This document shows positions 1-12,381 of a DNA stretch of 64,000 nt, in pieces. Below the pieces are notes generated by a model, which was given only the letters and a program-made list of their open reading frames with translations, searched no databases and was not told the DNA's origin. Each line of letters starts with the position of its first letter. The stretch's first letter is position 1. The translations under genes and the position numbers were made by a program. The stretch is from positions 14,087,757 to 14,151,756 of the forward strand of contig CM063251.1 of assembly GCA_032158295.1 (NCBI GenBank). The letters run 5' to 3'. The stretch is from Pycnopodia helianthoides (lineage: Eukaryota; Echinodermata; Asteroidea; Forcipulatida; Asteriidae).

Positions 1-538
1 CAACACACATACACACTGTTTCCACTAAGGCAAAGCAATAGGCTAGTTTGTTTCTCCCTACATCTGTACATTGCATGCAAGAACCACCGTTAGCAGGCGC
101 TTTCACAACAATGTCAATAAATGTGAGATTGCATACGCCCTCCGTCAGTGAAACACAAACTCATTAGCCTTTTTCGAGATATGGTGGACACTCAAGGAGT
201 GCACTGTTTGGTTTGGGTGTATACAGACAAATTTACCCAAAGCTAATAGAGCCATAGTATTTTGTCCACCATTAACGCAATTGCATTAAAAAATGTTATG
301 AGCGTCTTGATAACCAAGACTATCAAAGTTCGTTCTGTAGAAGTTTTTTTTTTCCCAGCCACATGAAAGACAGAGCGAAACGCCAGTATTTTGAAAAGAC
401 AGAATCTTTCAATAGCCGGAAAGACTGTCAATCCTGACACATGCACATGGGTTGACATGTACATACATTCCAATTAATGTTAAGATGAATTCATCCACCA
501 TTTGTGGTAATCAAGACAAGCTGGCAGGAGAGTAAAAA

Positions 539-706
539 CAGGCCAGCAATATCATCTTTGAGAGGGCAAAGCCATTTTCATTTCGCAAAGGGCACTTTCA
601 TTGGAAAATCTTCAAGTCTATGGGAAACTTTTGTAAGGGCTTCAAGGCCAAGACCAGTGGGCATTCAGAGGCCGTGGCCTCCCTCCCCTTCGTGTAATTC
701 AGGCAT
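539..706 (+). repeat. CAGGCCTGGAATT-type MITE copy
   Basis: This is a member of the commonest short repeat in the window, about 140-175 bp long. A canonical copy starts CAGGCCTGGAATT and ends with its reverse complement. Inside are the phrases GAGAGGGCAAGGCC, GGGCACTTCCATTGGAAA and AAGGCCAAGACCAGGGCAAC. This copy is complete but its ends are degenerate. The short size, TIRs and lack of coding capacity fit a non-autonomous DNA transposon; the superfamily is not identified. Confidence 0.75.
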
Positions 707-790
707 GAAACCTGGCCCTTAAAAAGAAGTAAGAAAATGTTTTGGGGCTGACCTACATGTCGTATAGGCTTGTGAAGACTTTTCAGGCCT

Positions 791-931
791 GCAGCCGATT
801 TCACAAAACTCTATGCAACTGCGTAAGCCCACTTCCGCAGCATTTATTGCGTAAGTTGTGCACCACTAACACAAAGGAATCTTGCACAAGTGGACTTACG
901 CAGTCGATTAAAGTTTCGTGAAATCGGCTGC
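791..931. repeat. MITE with GCAGCCGATTTCAC termini
   Basis: A perfect 14-bp terminal inverted repeat, GCAGCCGATTTCAC at 791-804 and its complement at 918-931, encloses 113 bp with no coding potential. Inner sequence is also partly palindromic, with GCGTAAGCCCACTT facing AAGTGGACTTACGC. A fragment of the same family begins at 36474. It is most simply a non-autonomous DNA transposon. Confidence 0.8.
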
Positions 932-1320
932 TGGAGTAACACTAAGACACTATCCCTACAGTTATCAAGATGAGGGTATGTAGAGTTCCACTTTTAAGAG
1001 GTTTACCATTCCTTTACCTGGTGGGAGAAGGTTCTGTGGCTCCATACCCACAGGGTAGTTCGCATTATCTGGCACCGTACTGCTCATGTCGTCAAGTTCA
1101 GGTAGCTCTGTTGGTATATCTGGCTGCCTCGGTACCAGTACTGGAGGTAATACTAGAGCAACAACGAGGAGAAAACAACAACAAACAAATCAGGGGTAAA
1201 TCAAACTGAAACTGTACCACGTTCTCCGCCATATGGGTGTGTCCATGTGATTTTGGAATACCTGTCTTTAATTCGGGTGATTCGTATTGGGTCAGCAAGA
1301 GTTAACTTAATGGCAATTTT

Positions 1321-2936
1321 TCACAGTGAACCCAAAAATATACCGTTTTTACAGTGAATCCAACAAATACTGTGTTCACAGTGAACCCAACAAACACTGT
1401 GTTCACAGTGAACCCAACAAACACTGTGTTCACAGTCAACCAACAAATACTGTGTTCACAGTGAACCAACAAACACTGTATTCACAGTGAACCCAACAAA
1501 TACTATGTTCACAGTGAACCCAACAAACACTGTGCTCACAGTGAACCCAACAAATACTGTGCTCACAGTGAACCCAACAAATACTGTGTTCACAGTGAAC
1601 CCAACAAACAGGGTGTTCACAGTGAACCCAACAAACACTGTGTTCACAGTCAACCCAACAAACACTGTGTTCACAGTCAACCCAACAAATGCTGTGTTCA
1701 CAGTGAACCCAACAAACACTGTATTCACAGTCAACCCAACAAATACTGTGTTCACAGTGAACCCAACAAACACTGTGTTCACAGTCAACCCAACAAACAC
1801 TGTGAACACAGTGAACCCAACAAACACTGTGTTCACAGTGAACCCAACAAACACTGTATTCACAGTCAACCCAACAAATACTGTGTTCACAGTGAACCCA
1901 ACAAACACTGTGTTCACAGTGAACCCAACAAACACTGTGAACACAGTGAACCCAACAAACACTGTGTTCACAGTGAACCCAACAAGTACAGTGTTCACAG
2001 TGAACCCAACAAATACTGTGTTCACAGTGAACCCAACAAACACTGTGTTCACAGTCAACCCAACAAACACTGTGAACACAGTGAACCCAACAAACACTGT
2101 GTTCACAGTGAACCCAACAAACACTGTATTCACAGTCAACCCAACAAATACTGTGTTCACAGTGAACCCAACAAACACTGTGTTCACAGTGAACCCAACA
2201 AACACTGTGAACACAGTCAACCCAACAAAATGCTGTGTTCACAGTGAACCCAACAAACACTGTATTCACAGTCAACCCAACAAATACTGTGTTCACAGTG
2301 AACCCAACAAACACTGTGTTCACAGTCAACCCAACAAACACTGTGAACACAGTGAACCCAACAAACAGTGTTCACAGTGAACCCAACAAACACTGTATTC
2401 ACAGTCAACCCAACAAATACTGTGTTCACAGTGAACCCAACAAACACTGTGTTCACAGTGAACCCAACAAACACTGTGAACACAGTGAACCAACAAACAC
2501 TGTGTTCACAGTGAACCCAACAAGTACAGTGTTCACAGTGAACCCAACAAATACTGTGTTCACAGTGAACCCAACAAACACTGTGTTCACAGTGAACCCA
2601 ACAAACACTGTGTTCACAGTAAACCCAACAAACACTGTGTTCACAGTGAACCCAACAAACACTGTGTTCACAGTGAACCCAACAAACACTGTGTTCACAG
2701 TGAACCCAACAAACACTGTGCTCACAGTGAACCCAACAAATACTGTGTTCACAGTGAACCCAACAAACACTGTGTTCACAGTGAACCCAACAAACACTGT
2801 GTTCACAGTGAACCCAACAAACACTGTGTTCACAGTGAACCCAACAAACACTGTGTTCACAGTGAACCCAACAAACACTGTGTTCACAGTGAACCCAACA
2901 AATACTGTGTTCACAGTGAACCCAACAAATGCTGTT
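1321..2936. repeat. 27-bp minisatellite, about 60 units, with 135-bp higher-order period
   Basis: About 1.6 kb of tandem 27-bp units combine a spacer AACCCAACAAA with a palindrome CACTGTGTTCACAGTG. The left edge (1321-1380) is degraded. Between about 1800 and 2475 the variant CACTGTGAACACAGTG recurs at 1801, 1936, 2071, 2206, 2342 and 2475, a 135-bp (5 x 27) higher-order repeat. From about 2510 to the right edge the units are nearly uniform. Because 27 is a multiple of three and the unit lacks stops, long spurious reading frames appear on both strands; I do not regard them as genes. It lies in Smad2/3 intron 2. Confidence 0.97.
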
Positions 2937-3316
2937 CATTTAGTTTGCAAGATCTAATTTTAACATGGGCAGTAGTCAATGAACACCGACTTATTCAAAA
3001 TATCAATCGGTTCACCGACTGATCTTCAAAACTAGACATGGTCTGCTCTATGAATAATGCAGCAATCCTCCATAATGACTTCTGTACAACATTCATAACA
3101 TTTTACAATATTGTGCAATGTTTAGATGCGATCAACCACATGGTATCACATCACAGGCTGGCACAGTTCCTTAGTCATACTGGAAAATATTAGTAATGAT
3201 GCAGATGACATAAGTCAATGAGTGGGTTATCTGTTAAATTTGACAACACAGTTCTTAGCCTCAACAACGATCAAGACATTCACAGAAAAAGGAAACATGG
3301 AGATGATATAATTCTA

Positions 3317-3748
<432 letters not shown>

Positions 3749-4217
3749 TTAAAAGTAACTCTCTTCCTATAGCACATAATATACACACATGTAGATAACT
3801 GTTCACGGAGTGTGCAGTTACATTATACAAGGGGAGAGGGGAATTCCTGAAGAGATTGAGTCAAGTTGTCAGTTTGGACATGGTCATTCAGTGCAACTGA
3901 CCACGAGCACTCCAACGGACAACGACCATGGTCATTACTGTGTTGGTGAACAAAATAGAAAAACACTGAATATTTTTATATCACATTTAAATACTGCATT
4001 AAATATTGCCCAAAGGTACATACAAGCAATGTATCTCAAATAATTCTAACTATTTTTTTTCTTTTGTTTTTTTCCTACAATCCTTGACTTTATGTAGAGA
4101 TCAACACAAAAACTGCACAATTTCAATGAACTCAACTGTACACTTAACTGTAAAAAATACACATTTGTGCATGTACATGTACATTATACATTACATTATA
4201 CATTATATGTACATGAG

Positions 4218-4377
4218 CAGGCCCGGAATTTCATCTTTAACAGGGCAAGGCCATTTTCATTTTGGAAAAAGGGCACTTCCATTGGAAAATTTTAAAGTCT
4301 TTGGGAAACTTTTGAAGGTGCACCACTGCCAAGACCAGGGCAATGGAGGCCATAGCCTCCGTGTCATTCCAGGCCTG
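4218..4377 (+). repeat. CAGGCCTGGAATT-type MITE copy
   Basis: Near full-length copy beginning CAGGCCCGGAATTTCATC and ending CATTCCAGGCCTG. TGTACATG occurs just outside both ends (from 4208 and 4379), compatible with an 8-bp target duplication, although that word is very common here. Confidence 0.8.
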
Positions 4378-5434
4378 ATGTACATGTACATGTAGTCAAC
4401 AGGGCAGTATTTTGTGCATTGTAACATTTGTTTTTATGTTTACTAAATTATTATTAAAACATAGGCATGCTGTCCAAGATTCTCTCCAAAGCTACAAATT
4501 GAGTACATGATTACATGTGCATGTACATGAGTACATTGTACATGAACATGCACGTGAACATGTAGCACAAAGATCTGTCATCAAAATGTATAGGAGGCAT
4601 ACTACATTGTATATACAGAACATAAACATAAAACAGCCCTAATGTTACTTTGTAGGTACTGTACACATACACATCACAAAATGTATCTTTGACAAAAAAT
4701 GAGCATACATGTACCCTGCACACGTATTTGACAAAGCCTCTGAATGAAACAAGGTCAAAGTGATCAGTGAATTAAGTACAGTGGAATTATGGCTTCAGAG
4801 ATAAGACAGACAGGCAGGCCTGCAGTGCCCTCACATGTAGACTGGAGTGGGTTTATACAAGCATTACACACCCAAGTGTGGACCCAAGGACAAAAGTGGT
4901 CCACTCAAGGCAGGGTTTTGAAACACTTTGTGGACTTGCACACGTGCACACAGAGTTTTGTTTTTACAGTGTTGAAGAATAGGATTTTCCTGAAGTGTAC
5001 AGAACAAAAGAAAGTCCACAGAGGGTCATGTTTAACAGTAACACACACAGAGCTGGGTGTACATGATTAAAGTAGTTATGTACAGTGATGTTACAGTACC
5101 TCAATACAGCTCACTTTACAACAAACTAACAGTGCATACTGTCATGACTGTGTATGAAACGATGTACGTATACTAATTTGCTAGAATTGGCTGAGGTTTG
5201 TAAATGTAGCCAAGATTTGTTGCCAGTATGTAGGAGCGCTCAAATTTGCTGTAGTGTAAATAGTTCATGTATTATGAAGGTTCTTTTTTAAAAACTTTTA
5301 CTTGCAAGCTCCAACTTGCCTCAAAATATCCCACGCTACAAGCACATAAACAGTGTCGTCCATGCCACACCGTTCTTTCATAAGTACGAGTGTGCATAGT
5401 CAATCTGTGCCACATACCACCACAGCAATCCATG

Positions 5435-5590
5435 CAGGCTTGGTATTAAGTGGAGGCATGGAGGCCATGGCCTCCATTGCCCTGGTCTTGGCCTTAGTGC
5501 CCCTTCAAAAGTTTCCCAAAGACTTTTCAGATTTTCTAATGGAAGTCCCCTTCGCACAATGAAAATGGCCTTGCCCTCTCGTCACGCTGG
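5435..5590 (-). repeat. CAGGCCTGGAATT-type MITE copy, inverted
   Basis: Minus-orientation copy: GGCCATGGCCTCC, then GCCCTGGTCTTGGCC, then GGCCTTGCCCTCTC. A partial second copy lies about 280 bp to the right at 5866-5962. Confidence 0.8.
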
Positions 5591-5865
5591 TACACTGTAG
5601 AGGAAATCCTAGGTCTGTCGTACTCATTGACCAAGTGCAAAACTTACAGTACAAATCTCCACCAAAGGTAGCCTGAACACCATTGGACACTAAAGCACAG
5701 CTAGTGGCTTCTCCAGTTTACCACTCTTATTGAAAGCACTTTAGGCAAGTACTATGCTCTCTACAAACTGTAAGTACATGTATGTGTGTTTGCCCCAAAA
5801 TGACACTTTTGTGGCGTTGTGAGGTGGTTGCTACTCCGAAAAACACGACTAAATGCTTCACGGAG

Positions 5866-5962
5866 GCATCGCAGACCTCCATGCCCCCTGGTCATTGCCT
5901 TGGTGCCCCTTGAAACAATCCAGTACAAATTTACAATTTACTCATAGAGGTGCCCTTTACAA
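5866..5962 (-). repeat. CAGGCCTGGAATT-type MITE fragment
   Basis: Degenerate partial copy recognised from CCTCCATGCCCCCTGGTCAT, TGCCTTGGTGCCCCTTGAAA and AGAGGTGCCCTTT, the same order as inverted full copies. Confidence 0.6.
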
Positions 5963-6129
5963 CACTGTACAAAGGAGCAAACACCTTGTTGCCTTTGCTC
6001 TTCCAAGAATGAAGCCTCAGGCCTGCAAGAAACACATCTTTCCGAGGATTAACAAACTCTTCCGCAAATAAACGTAAGATGGAGATCATCTTTGTTCTTC
6101 CTCCTAGATGACGCCTTCAATTTCTTTGA

Positions 6130-6445
6130 GAACGGTCGGTCGGGTTGGCTCAGTGGTATCTTTCCTCGCCTTCCACCTCTGGGGCCCCGGTTCGAATCCG
6201 CCCCGGGGGGGGGGGGGGCATTATGTGGATTGAGTTTTCAGTCCCTACCTGACATGCCTGAGTGTGTGGGTTTTCCCTGGAATAAGTCTCTGGGGTTTCC
6301 CTCCCACATCTACAACTGAAACTTCCTTCTTTGTCTTCTCCCCATGGGGTTCTTGACTAGCATTAGTGATTAAGTTCGCTTTTCTGAGGGTCCTTGGTTT
6401 CACAACCAGAATTAATAAATGAATTAAATGAAATGAAATGAGAAA
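6130..6445 (+). mobile_element. tRNA-derived SINE (box A/box B head, A-rich tail)
   Basis: A pol III box A match, TGGCTCAGTGG (6146-6156), and a box B match, GGTTCGAATCC (6189-6199), sit at tRNA-like spacing. A poly-G run follows, then about 200 bp of non-tRNA body, ending in an A-rich tail of AAATGAAATGAAATG repeats. The tRNA-like part lacks a clean cloverleaf and is joined to a body, so it is a SINE rather than a tRNA gene. Confidence 0.7.
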
Positions 6446-8412
6446 ATTTGGAGCAAATACAAAAACAAAATCCTCCACTAGTCCTGATTAGATGTCAATT
6501 TCTACTCCATGAAAATTTACCCAATAGCCAATGATACAGGAAATGCACAGTTGAATCAATACACCATCAATAATGATACTAATAGTGTGTGGGCAGGTCA
6601 ATGACATTTCACTGGAAATTGTATGTAAATGTAATGTATACTAATTTTTTTTACGTGGCATGATGCTGTTCTTTCTGGATGACTTTACATATGGCATCAT
6701 GTTCTGTACTGTATGTGTACAATGAACATGTTTCATAAAGGCCCATGGGCCAGCATGTAATTGTAACCTGTTCATTGTACACATTATATCCAGAAAAAAT
6801 GTACCCTTTACATGTACTACATTGTATGCAGTGCATCCATGTAATTTATCCGTGTGGATGACATTGTACACATTTGTACCACGCAGTAACTACGTACATG
6901 TACATTGTACTCACATACAGTGAACGATTTCCCTTGTATAGACCTTTCTATTGCAATGTCACAGCCCGAGTTTTGGCCAACCAAGGGTGGCACCCTATGG
7001 GAAGCCATAATGTAAATGCAAAGCAAAAACAGATAGCCGCAGTTGGTAACAATGTCACACAAACGTTCCAAAATAGTGTTGAATTCGTTGGAAACAAAGC
7101 AACCAATCATGGGATGTATTTTTGTAATTGTTAGTTTGCAGAAATGTTGAGTGGAGTCACAACATCTGTTAACACAGATTGAATGTTTTGCCAACATTCA
7201 GCCGGCCATGCCAACCAGCAGGTTTGTTTGTCAACATAGAAAGGTCGGAGAAAAATGCTACATAAGATGCATCGGTTGCTACTCAAAAATCTTCATTCAC
7301 TACTCAATAGTTAGCATTCAGTGTGCACAGAGCATGTTCAATCTAAATATTTCGCCATGCAAGATTGCTGGACAAAATCATTCCTTGAGTGTGTGTACAT
7401 ATGTGCATGTACGGTTTTACAGTATGTACCGGGTACATGTCATGTGTTATACATGTACATCCATACTGACAATAAAATGTAAATCCTCTCTATAAATCAT
7501 CTCGATTAACAAGAAAAACTACCTAAGGATCACAAATGTGAACAAGATGGCGGATAGGAAAAGTACACATGATTTAAGATCATGGTAAGTGGGTTTGATT
7601 TCACAAAAACACTAAGAGTCATCTTTTAAAATGAGTGGTCAATATTGCCATAGTAACATCTATTGTGACATCACACTTAGCAGTTAAGATTGATTCATTT
7701 CTGGCAAGATCAATCTGGGCTCTGTGCAAAGTTGTGTGGACTGTAAAACTGTACTACATGTGGATCCACATTTATGAACAGAACAAGTACACTGTACATA
7801 CATCAAACTCATGTACATTGGCATGCAAAAGCCTTTGCAAGCAATTGCAAGTGATTTTTTAAAATATTTTACAATATGGTAAAAAAAATTAAAAAACCAA
7901 AAAAAAAATCATCCCTGAGCCAGTATCTTTAAAAGGGTAATAAATTCAGCCAAGAAGACCCAAATGTTAATTACACAAAAACTTGAACAGACAGAAATCC
8001 AAGTCACGCTGTTAATGCATTAACGAAGGTACATATGGATACTAAAGAGCTCCTCATTTAACAATTGCAAAATCCAAGATGGCGGCGCTCATGGGCCAGG
8101 ATAAACATGTTTTAAAATAGAGTGTTTGGACTAGTCTAGCATAAAGGCTCCCCTAAAACATTTTGGCATTGAAGCAGGAAGATAAGTGATGATCTAGAAC
8201 AGAATGCCTGTATATTGCACAATCAACCAGTTACTAAAGGTGTTTTACTAAAAAAAAATACAAAATTGAATGGTCGAATATTATTGTGAAACTAAACCAA
8301 AAGAAAAAAAAGTAAAGATAACTTTACATAGTGATCCTTGGCAAAGGGATTTCCAGTTTCCTTTATAGAAAACTTTGGCACTGGGATTTACAGTTTTGTT
8401 TTGATAATAATG

Positions 8413-8845
8413 GCGTGTCGTGGCCGAGCGGATAAGAGCATGGGACTCAAGCTCTGGTGTTTCTGATCAGCAGAGTGTGGGTTCCAGTCCCGGTGGTGAT
8501 ACTTGTGTCTTTTACAAGCAAGACACTTAACTAATAATGTTGCGTCCTTCGGATGGGCATTAAGCCGTAGGTCCTGTGTGTTGTGTACAACGCACGTAAA
8601 AGAACCCAGTGAAATTATCGTAAAGAGAAGAGGTTCGCTCCTGGTGTTCCTGGTTTGATTGGCTGCTTATTGCCCCTCAGCACTTTGTTAACCAATGGTG
8701 CTACATGTATGTAAAGGAAACAGGTCTCATACTTCAAAAACGTAGCTCCGCATACCTTGCAGGAAAAAATACTGAGTGCTTTGAGACGCCCATCAGGTGT
8801 GATAAAGCGCTATATAAGAACTAGGTGTATTATTTATTATATAAT
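8413..8845 (+). mobile_element. tRNA-Leu-derived SINE with LINE-like tail
   Basis: The head resembles a class II tRNA with a long variable arm: box A TGGCCGAGCGG (8421-8431), anticodon-loop-like ACTCAAGCT (CAA, Leu), and box B GGTTCCAGTCC (8480-8490). The body includes TTCGGATGGGCATTAAGCCG and the 3' end has AAGCGCTATATAAGAAC followed by TATTATTTATTATATAATAA, as in SINEs that borrow a LINE 3' tail. A fragment of the same head lies at 37066-37125. Confidence 0.8.
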
Positions 8846-8865
8846 AATATATAAAAAAGCCCTCT

Positions 8866-9222
8866 CAGGGCTCGAATTTTACACTGGACCGCTGCCCCGA
8901 GGCCAGTGATTTTTGCATCGGGCCAGTAAACTCATGACCTGACAAGTCCTGCGTCCTGCGGTCTTGTGTTTGTGTTCAAATGTTGACTTTCAGTCTGATA
9001 AATACAATTCTGTTGATTATCGAAGACTACTAACCCATAATATACAAATGAGATAAATCTTCTAGTAGTGCTTTTTCAAATTCAAACAGTTCAATTATTA
9101 ACCAGTGTAGGGATTTTTCTTCTCACTTCAATTCTGGTCTTGTACTCAAAATTCCAGTCCAGTAAAAATTTTGAGCTACATGTCCTGCGGTCTTGTGGGT
9201 TTTCCCCCAAATTCGAGCACTG
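8866..9222 (+). mobile_element. 357-bp TIR element, copy 1 (CAGGGCTCGAATTT ends)
   Basis: This matches 14613-14963 along its whole length in the same orientation, at roughly 90% identity by eye. The element starts CAGGGCTCGAATTTTACACT and ends AAATTCGAGCACTG, giving a roughly 13-bp TIR. CCTCT flanks both ends. It has no coding capacity, so it is a non-autonomous DNA transposon; the end sequence resembles hAT types, but the family is not established. Confidence 0.8.
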
Positions 9223-10185
9223 CCTCTTTGATCAGCATGACTACAGGTACAAACCATCACCCAGGCCGTAAGCCACCACTGACAACCGCCCACGGCAAGC
9301 TGGATTCTCATACATGTACATTACTATACAAAATGTGCATGCACCTCAGTGCTGATTATAATGTGTGGTTTTAACACGTAGTTTAAAGAGAGTGTTGAAA
9401 AATAACCTCAGACTGTTGGAAGTGAAAATGAAAAACAAAAAAGACCAGCCCCTTCCAGCTTTTGTTTAATTACAACCTTTTTTTCTTGGGGGGGGGGGAC
9501 CCATAAGGTTTAAGAAATGTTCATTTCTTATGTACAGTAGAACTAACATTTTGAGATAATAAAATGTAACAACTGCAATTTTGTAGTCCAATGTGTGAGT
9601 GCTTTTAAAAATGTATAATTTTGTGTAATTGAAAAATAAGATTTTGCAAAAAATTGTCTTGCCTAAGTTCTTTTGCAATGATTTCAATATGTTAACACAC
9701 CAAGCACACACCCATACCATGTATGTTTATACACACATGTAAAACAATGTGGTGACTGCAAAAGACAATTTAAGACAAAAGTTTTTACTGGATGGGGGGG
9801 GGGGAGTGTTGGTTATATTGGGGATAAAAATGTAAATGGCACAAAACTGTTTAATTTTACACAGCACAACTTTATTATGGTCTATTCCTACATGTTTTAA
9901 AGAGCATGAAAAGAGCAAGCAACGGTCAAGTGTGACTTACGATTGGGCTTTGGAAGAGTACGCCAAAACGTGAGACCCACTGATCACATGCTCTGATCTG
10001 AAAATATACAAGAGACCATGCATAAAGACCCGTTTTAAAATAAATATTATATTTAAATGGTACATATACGTACATGATGTACGATCACACAATCTGACTA
10101 CAAAACTCTTTCAGCATAAAAATGCCCATCCGTTCACAAGATTATGATGTGCTTGAACAGTATGTACATGTGCGGATAGAAACCT

Positions 10186-10415
10186 TTAACCCTCTTGCTG
10201 TCTGACCATTCAATACCATTCACTGTGGTTTTGAATGATAGATAAACTATGCCAGACTGCAATATGATACCATGAGGGAATGCATGTACACAGTACACAG
10301 TTAGTTCTGTGCACAGTTGTGCCACCGTACACAACCTTGGCAGTCAAATGGTTTCAAATGGTTGGTCAACTCACTGGAAAATGTTGCCAAGAGTCACTGA
10401 GAGTAGGAGGGTTAA
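10186..10415. mobile_element. piggyBac-like MITE, copy 1 (TTAA-CCCTC...GAGGG-TTAA)
   Basis: The 230-bp unit is bounded by TTAA at 10186-10189 and 10412-10415, with CCCTC/GAGGG inner ends. That is the piggyBac signature: a TTAA target duplication and TIRs starting CCY. An inverted copy lies at 33638-33869. The spurious reading frame beginning MCTVAQLCTELTVYCVHAF occurs in both copies and only reflects the repeat. A degenerate relative may be present at about 54510-54660. Confidence 0.8.
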
Positions 10416-10615
10416 GGAACATCATGAGCATGAAGGCCCTACATGTACATGTACACTGTACATTTGTACATTTACACATACACATGAGCTTTATAGTTAA
10501 TTTCAAGTTAAATTCTCCTAGACAACAAAGTCTTGTACATCTAGCTCAGAACTACCTCTGCAACAGTAATTTTACAAGACTTAAAAATATATTAAGGGAT
10601 AAAAAACAAGAACAA

Positions 10616-10872
10616 GTTTAGCGTCCTGCCTTTTTGAAAAAAAGGAGGAGGCGTGCCTTTTTTTCTTTTTTTTTAAATGGCCGCCCGACACATTTTTTAA
10701 GACAACCGGCCGGGCTATTTTTCAAGATGGTTGCCAGCTGTGTGTTGTTTCGGTGTGCATAAGTATCAAGAATACGATGTTATGTATTTTAGAATTGATT
10801 TTTTTCGTCATTGATCCTTAAATATTAGAAAAAGGAGGCGGCCTAAAAAGGAAGCGGGTGGGGACGCTAAAC
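10616..10872. mobile_element. 257-bp MITE with GTTTAGCGTCC ends
   Basis: GTTTAGCGTCC at 10616-10626 and its exact complement at 10862-10872 are the termini. Subterminal AAAAAGGAGG/CCTCC sequence also mirrors. The interior includes GGCCGCCCGACAC and long T runs with no reading frame. Confidence 0.75.
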
Positions 10873-11646
10873 ATGTTTTTTAATTTTTATTTGGCCTAAC
10901 TTTTAACACCATTTTGTTGACTCAACTCCCCTGACGTCATCATCACAACAATGCTTACCAGTTGACTACCAAAATGGTAAGCATGGCAAAGTCGCCACGT
11001 GTGACGTGCGTGCAAGGGGTCAATATTTGTTGAAATTTTAGGAGGTTCGAAACTGAAAAGCTTGAATGTAGTTAAGTATGTAGACTGCTTGACTTATTTG
11101 GTTGTGGGGTTACTGGCCCTACAATGAAAGCTACATTTATGGGTGTGTTGAGCGCTGCTTATAGTTAAGTTTGAAGAAACCATGGCAAATATGTACTACC
11201 AGTACACTTTGTATTGTTTTTGTTCTTTAAATCTTTACCCCAATCCATCAAAAACCAACTGTGTGTTGTATCTGATTCTGTTGGACATGGTTGAACTGAG
11301 GACTGCATGAGATTCAGATTAAATAAAATGCTTTAAATAAGATGAGGCATGCCACCATAGTCAGAGTCCATTATGGTGGGTGTCGAGTTACCATGGTGTT
11401 GGATTTTGTTAGAGTGAGGAAAGATCCTAAAAAAATCGCTCGAAAAAGGGAGTTAAAAAATTTGGACAAACACACACATCGTTGTACGGGGGGGGGGGGG
11501 GGGGGGAGGAGGGGAGGTTGAGAAACAGTCCAAATATAAAACAGATAATGTACATGAACACAACAATGTACATAACACTGGAAAACAAGGAACAACAAAT
11601 CCAAGGCGACAACAAATCCAAAGCGATAACATCCATGCACGCATGT

Positions 11647-11826
11647 CATTCAAAAACCAATTGTTTATGGTGAACTGCTTTTGTTCTTGAACACGTATTC
11701 GATGTATGAACTTTCACACTGACCTACATTTGTACACCATTCAAAAACCAATTGTTTACGGTGAACTGCTTTTGTTTAACATAATGTACAATACTTTCAC
11801 ACTGACGTGGACATGAGTAGGTACAT
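11647..11826. repeat. 91-bp tandem duplication
   Basis: CATTCAAAAACCAATTGTTT begins at 11647 and again at 11738. Both copies continue through GGTGAACTGCTTTTGTT to ACTTTCACACTGAC. A local two-copy duplication with no coding content. Confidence 0.85.
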
Positions 11827-11844
11827 GTACATGTACATCTGCTG

Positions 11845-11975
11845 GAGGCCATAAATGTAGAATGGCATTATAGTTTTTCTAGCACTACATGTACAGTAGT
11901 GCCCTTTACTTGTTGGGGGGGGGGGGAGTGGCCTTGCCGATAAACACCACAGAAATTCCAGGCCTGTCATGCTCA
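11845..11975 (-). repeat. CAGGCCTGGAATT-type MITE, degenerate, with poly-G insertion
   Basis: GGAGGCCATAAATG at the left, GTGCCCTTTACTTG in the middle, a run of about 13 G, GTGGCCTTGCC, and AAATTCCAGGCCTG at the right match an inverted copy. The poly-G run sits inside the element. Confidence 0.55.
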
Positions 11976-12264
11976 GGCCTAGAAATTCATGCCTTGGCCT
12001 TGCTCTCATCTGAATTGTAATTTTCTCTCAGGAGCAGTCACTTTGAACTGCCAGGCCTTCAGAGTGTAACCATGTCAACAAAGCTGTTGACTTGCAGGAG
12101 GGTGAAGTGAAGGCATTCTGTGAACAGATGTTATCTTGCAACCACACCGTACGAATACAACACTTTGGTGTGTGCTCGTGAAGCCAGTTGCTCCACTGTA
12201 CCTGTTACTACTGTACTATGGCCCACACAAGTACACAATAATAATAATAATAATGTTAATAATA

Positions 12265-12381
12265 ATGAAAGCACTGGGGAAACATCTAGATCAAATAGGC
12301 ACAACTGTGAGGGTAGATCTATTACAGAAGGTGGCGCTTTTAGGGACAGCAAGGATCCTGTGAAAGACCCTTGAGATCTAA
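12265..12381 (+). pseudogene. non-LTR reverse transcriptase C-terminal remnant
   Basis: In one frame from 12265 the sequence reads MKALGKHLDQIGT and then VRVDLLQKVALLGTARIL. This matches the LLQK-ALLGTARILRK-L ending I recall from non-LTR retrotransposon polyproteins of marine invertebrates. At 12361 a TGA occupies the position where Arg would be expected, followed by KTLEI and TAA at 12379-12381. A CGA-to-TGA change is the simplest explanation, a typical methylated-CpG decay. An (AAT)n run precedes it. Only the last ~40 codons survive and it is not functional. Confidence 0.5.

Noticed and set aside
1436..2957. Several 150-300 codon reading frames on both strands (repeats such as NPTNTVFTV and CEHSVCWVH)
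   Set aside because: They are products of a 27-bp tandem unit without stop codons, open in several frames at once; no start context, splice or domain evidence supports a protein.
6140..6210. Functional tRNA gene
   Set aside because: Boxes are good but no cloverleaf closes; a SINE body and an A-rich tail follow.
8413..8500. Functional tRNA-Leu gene
   Set aside because: Box A and B are present, but the acceptor stem does not close cleanly and the sequence continues into a SINE body and tail.
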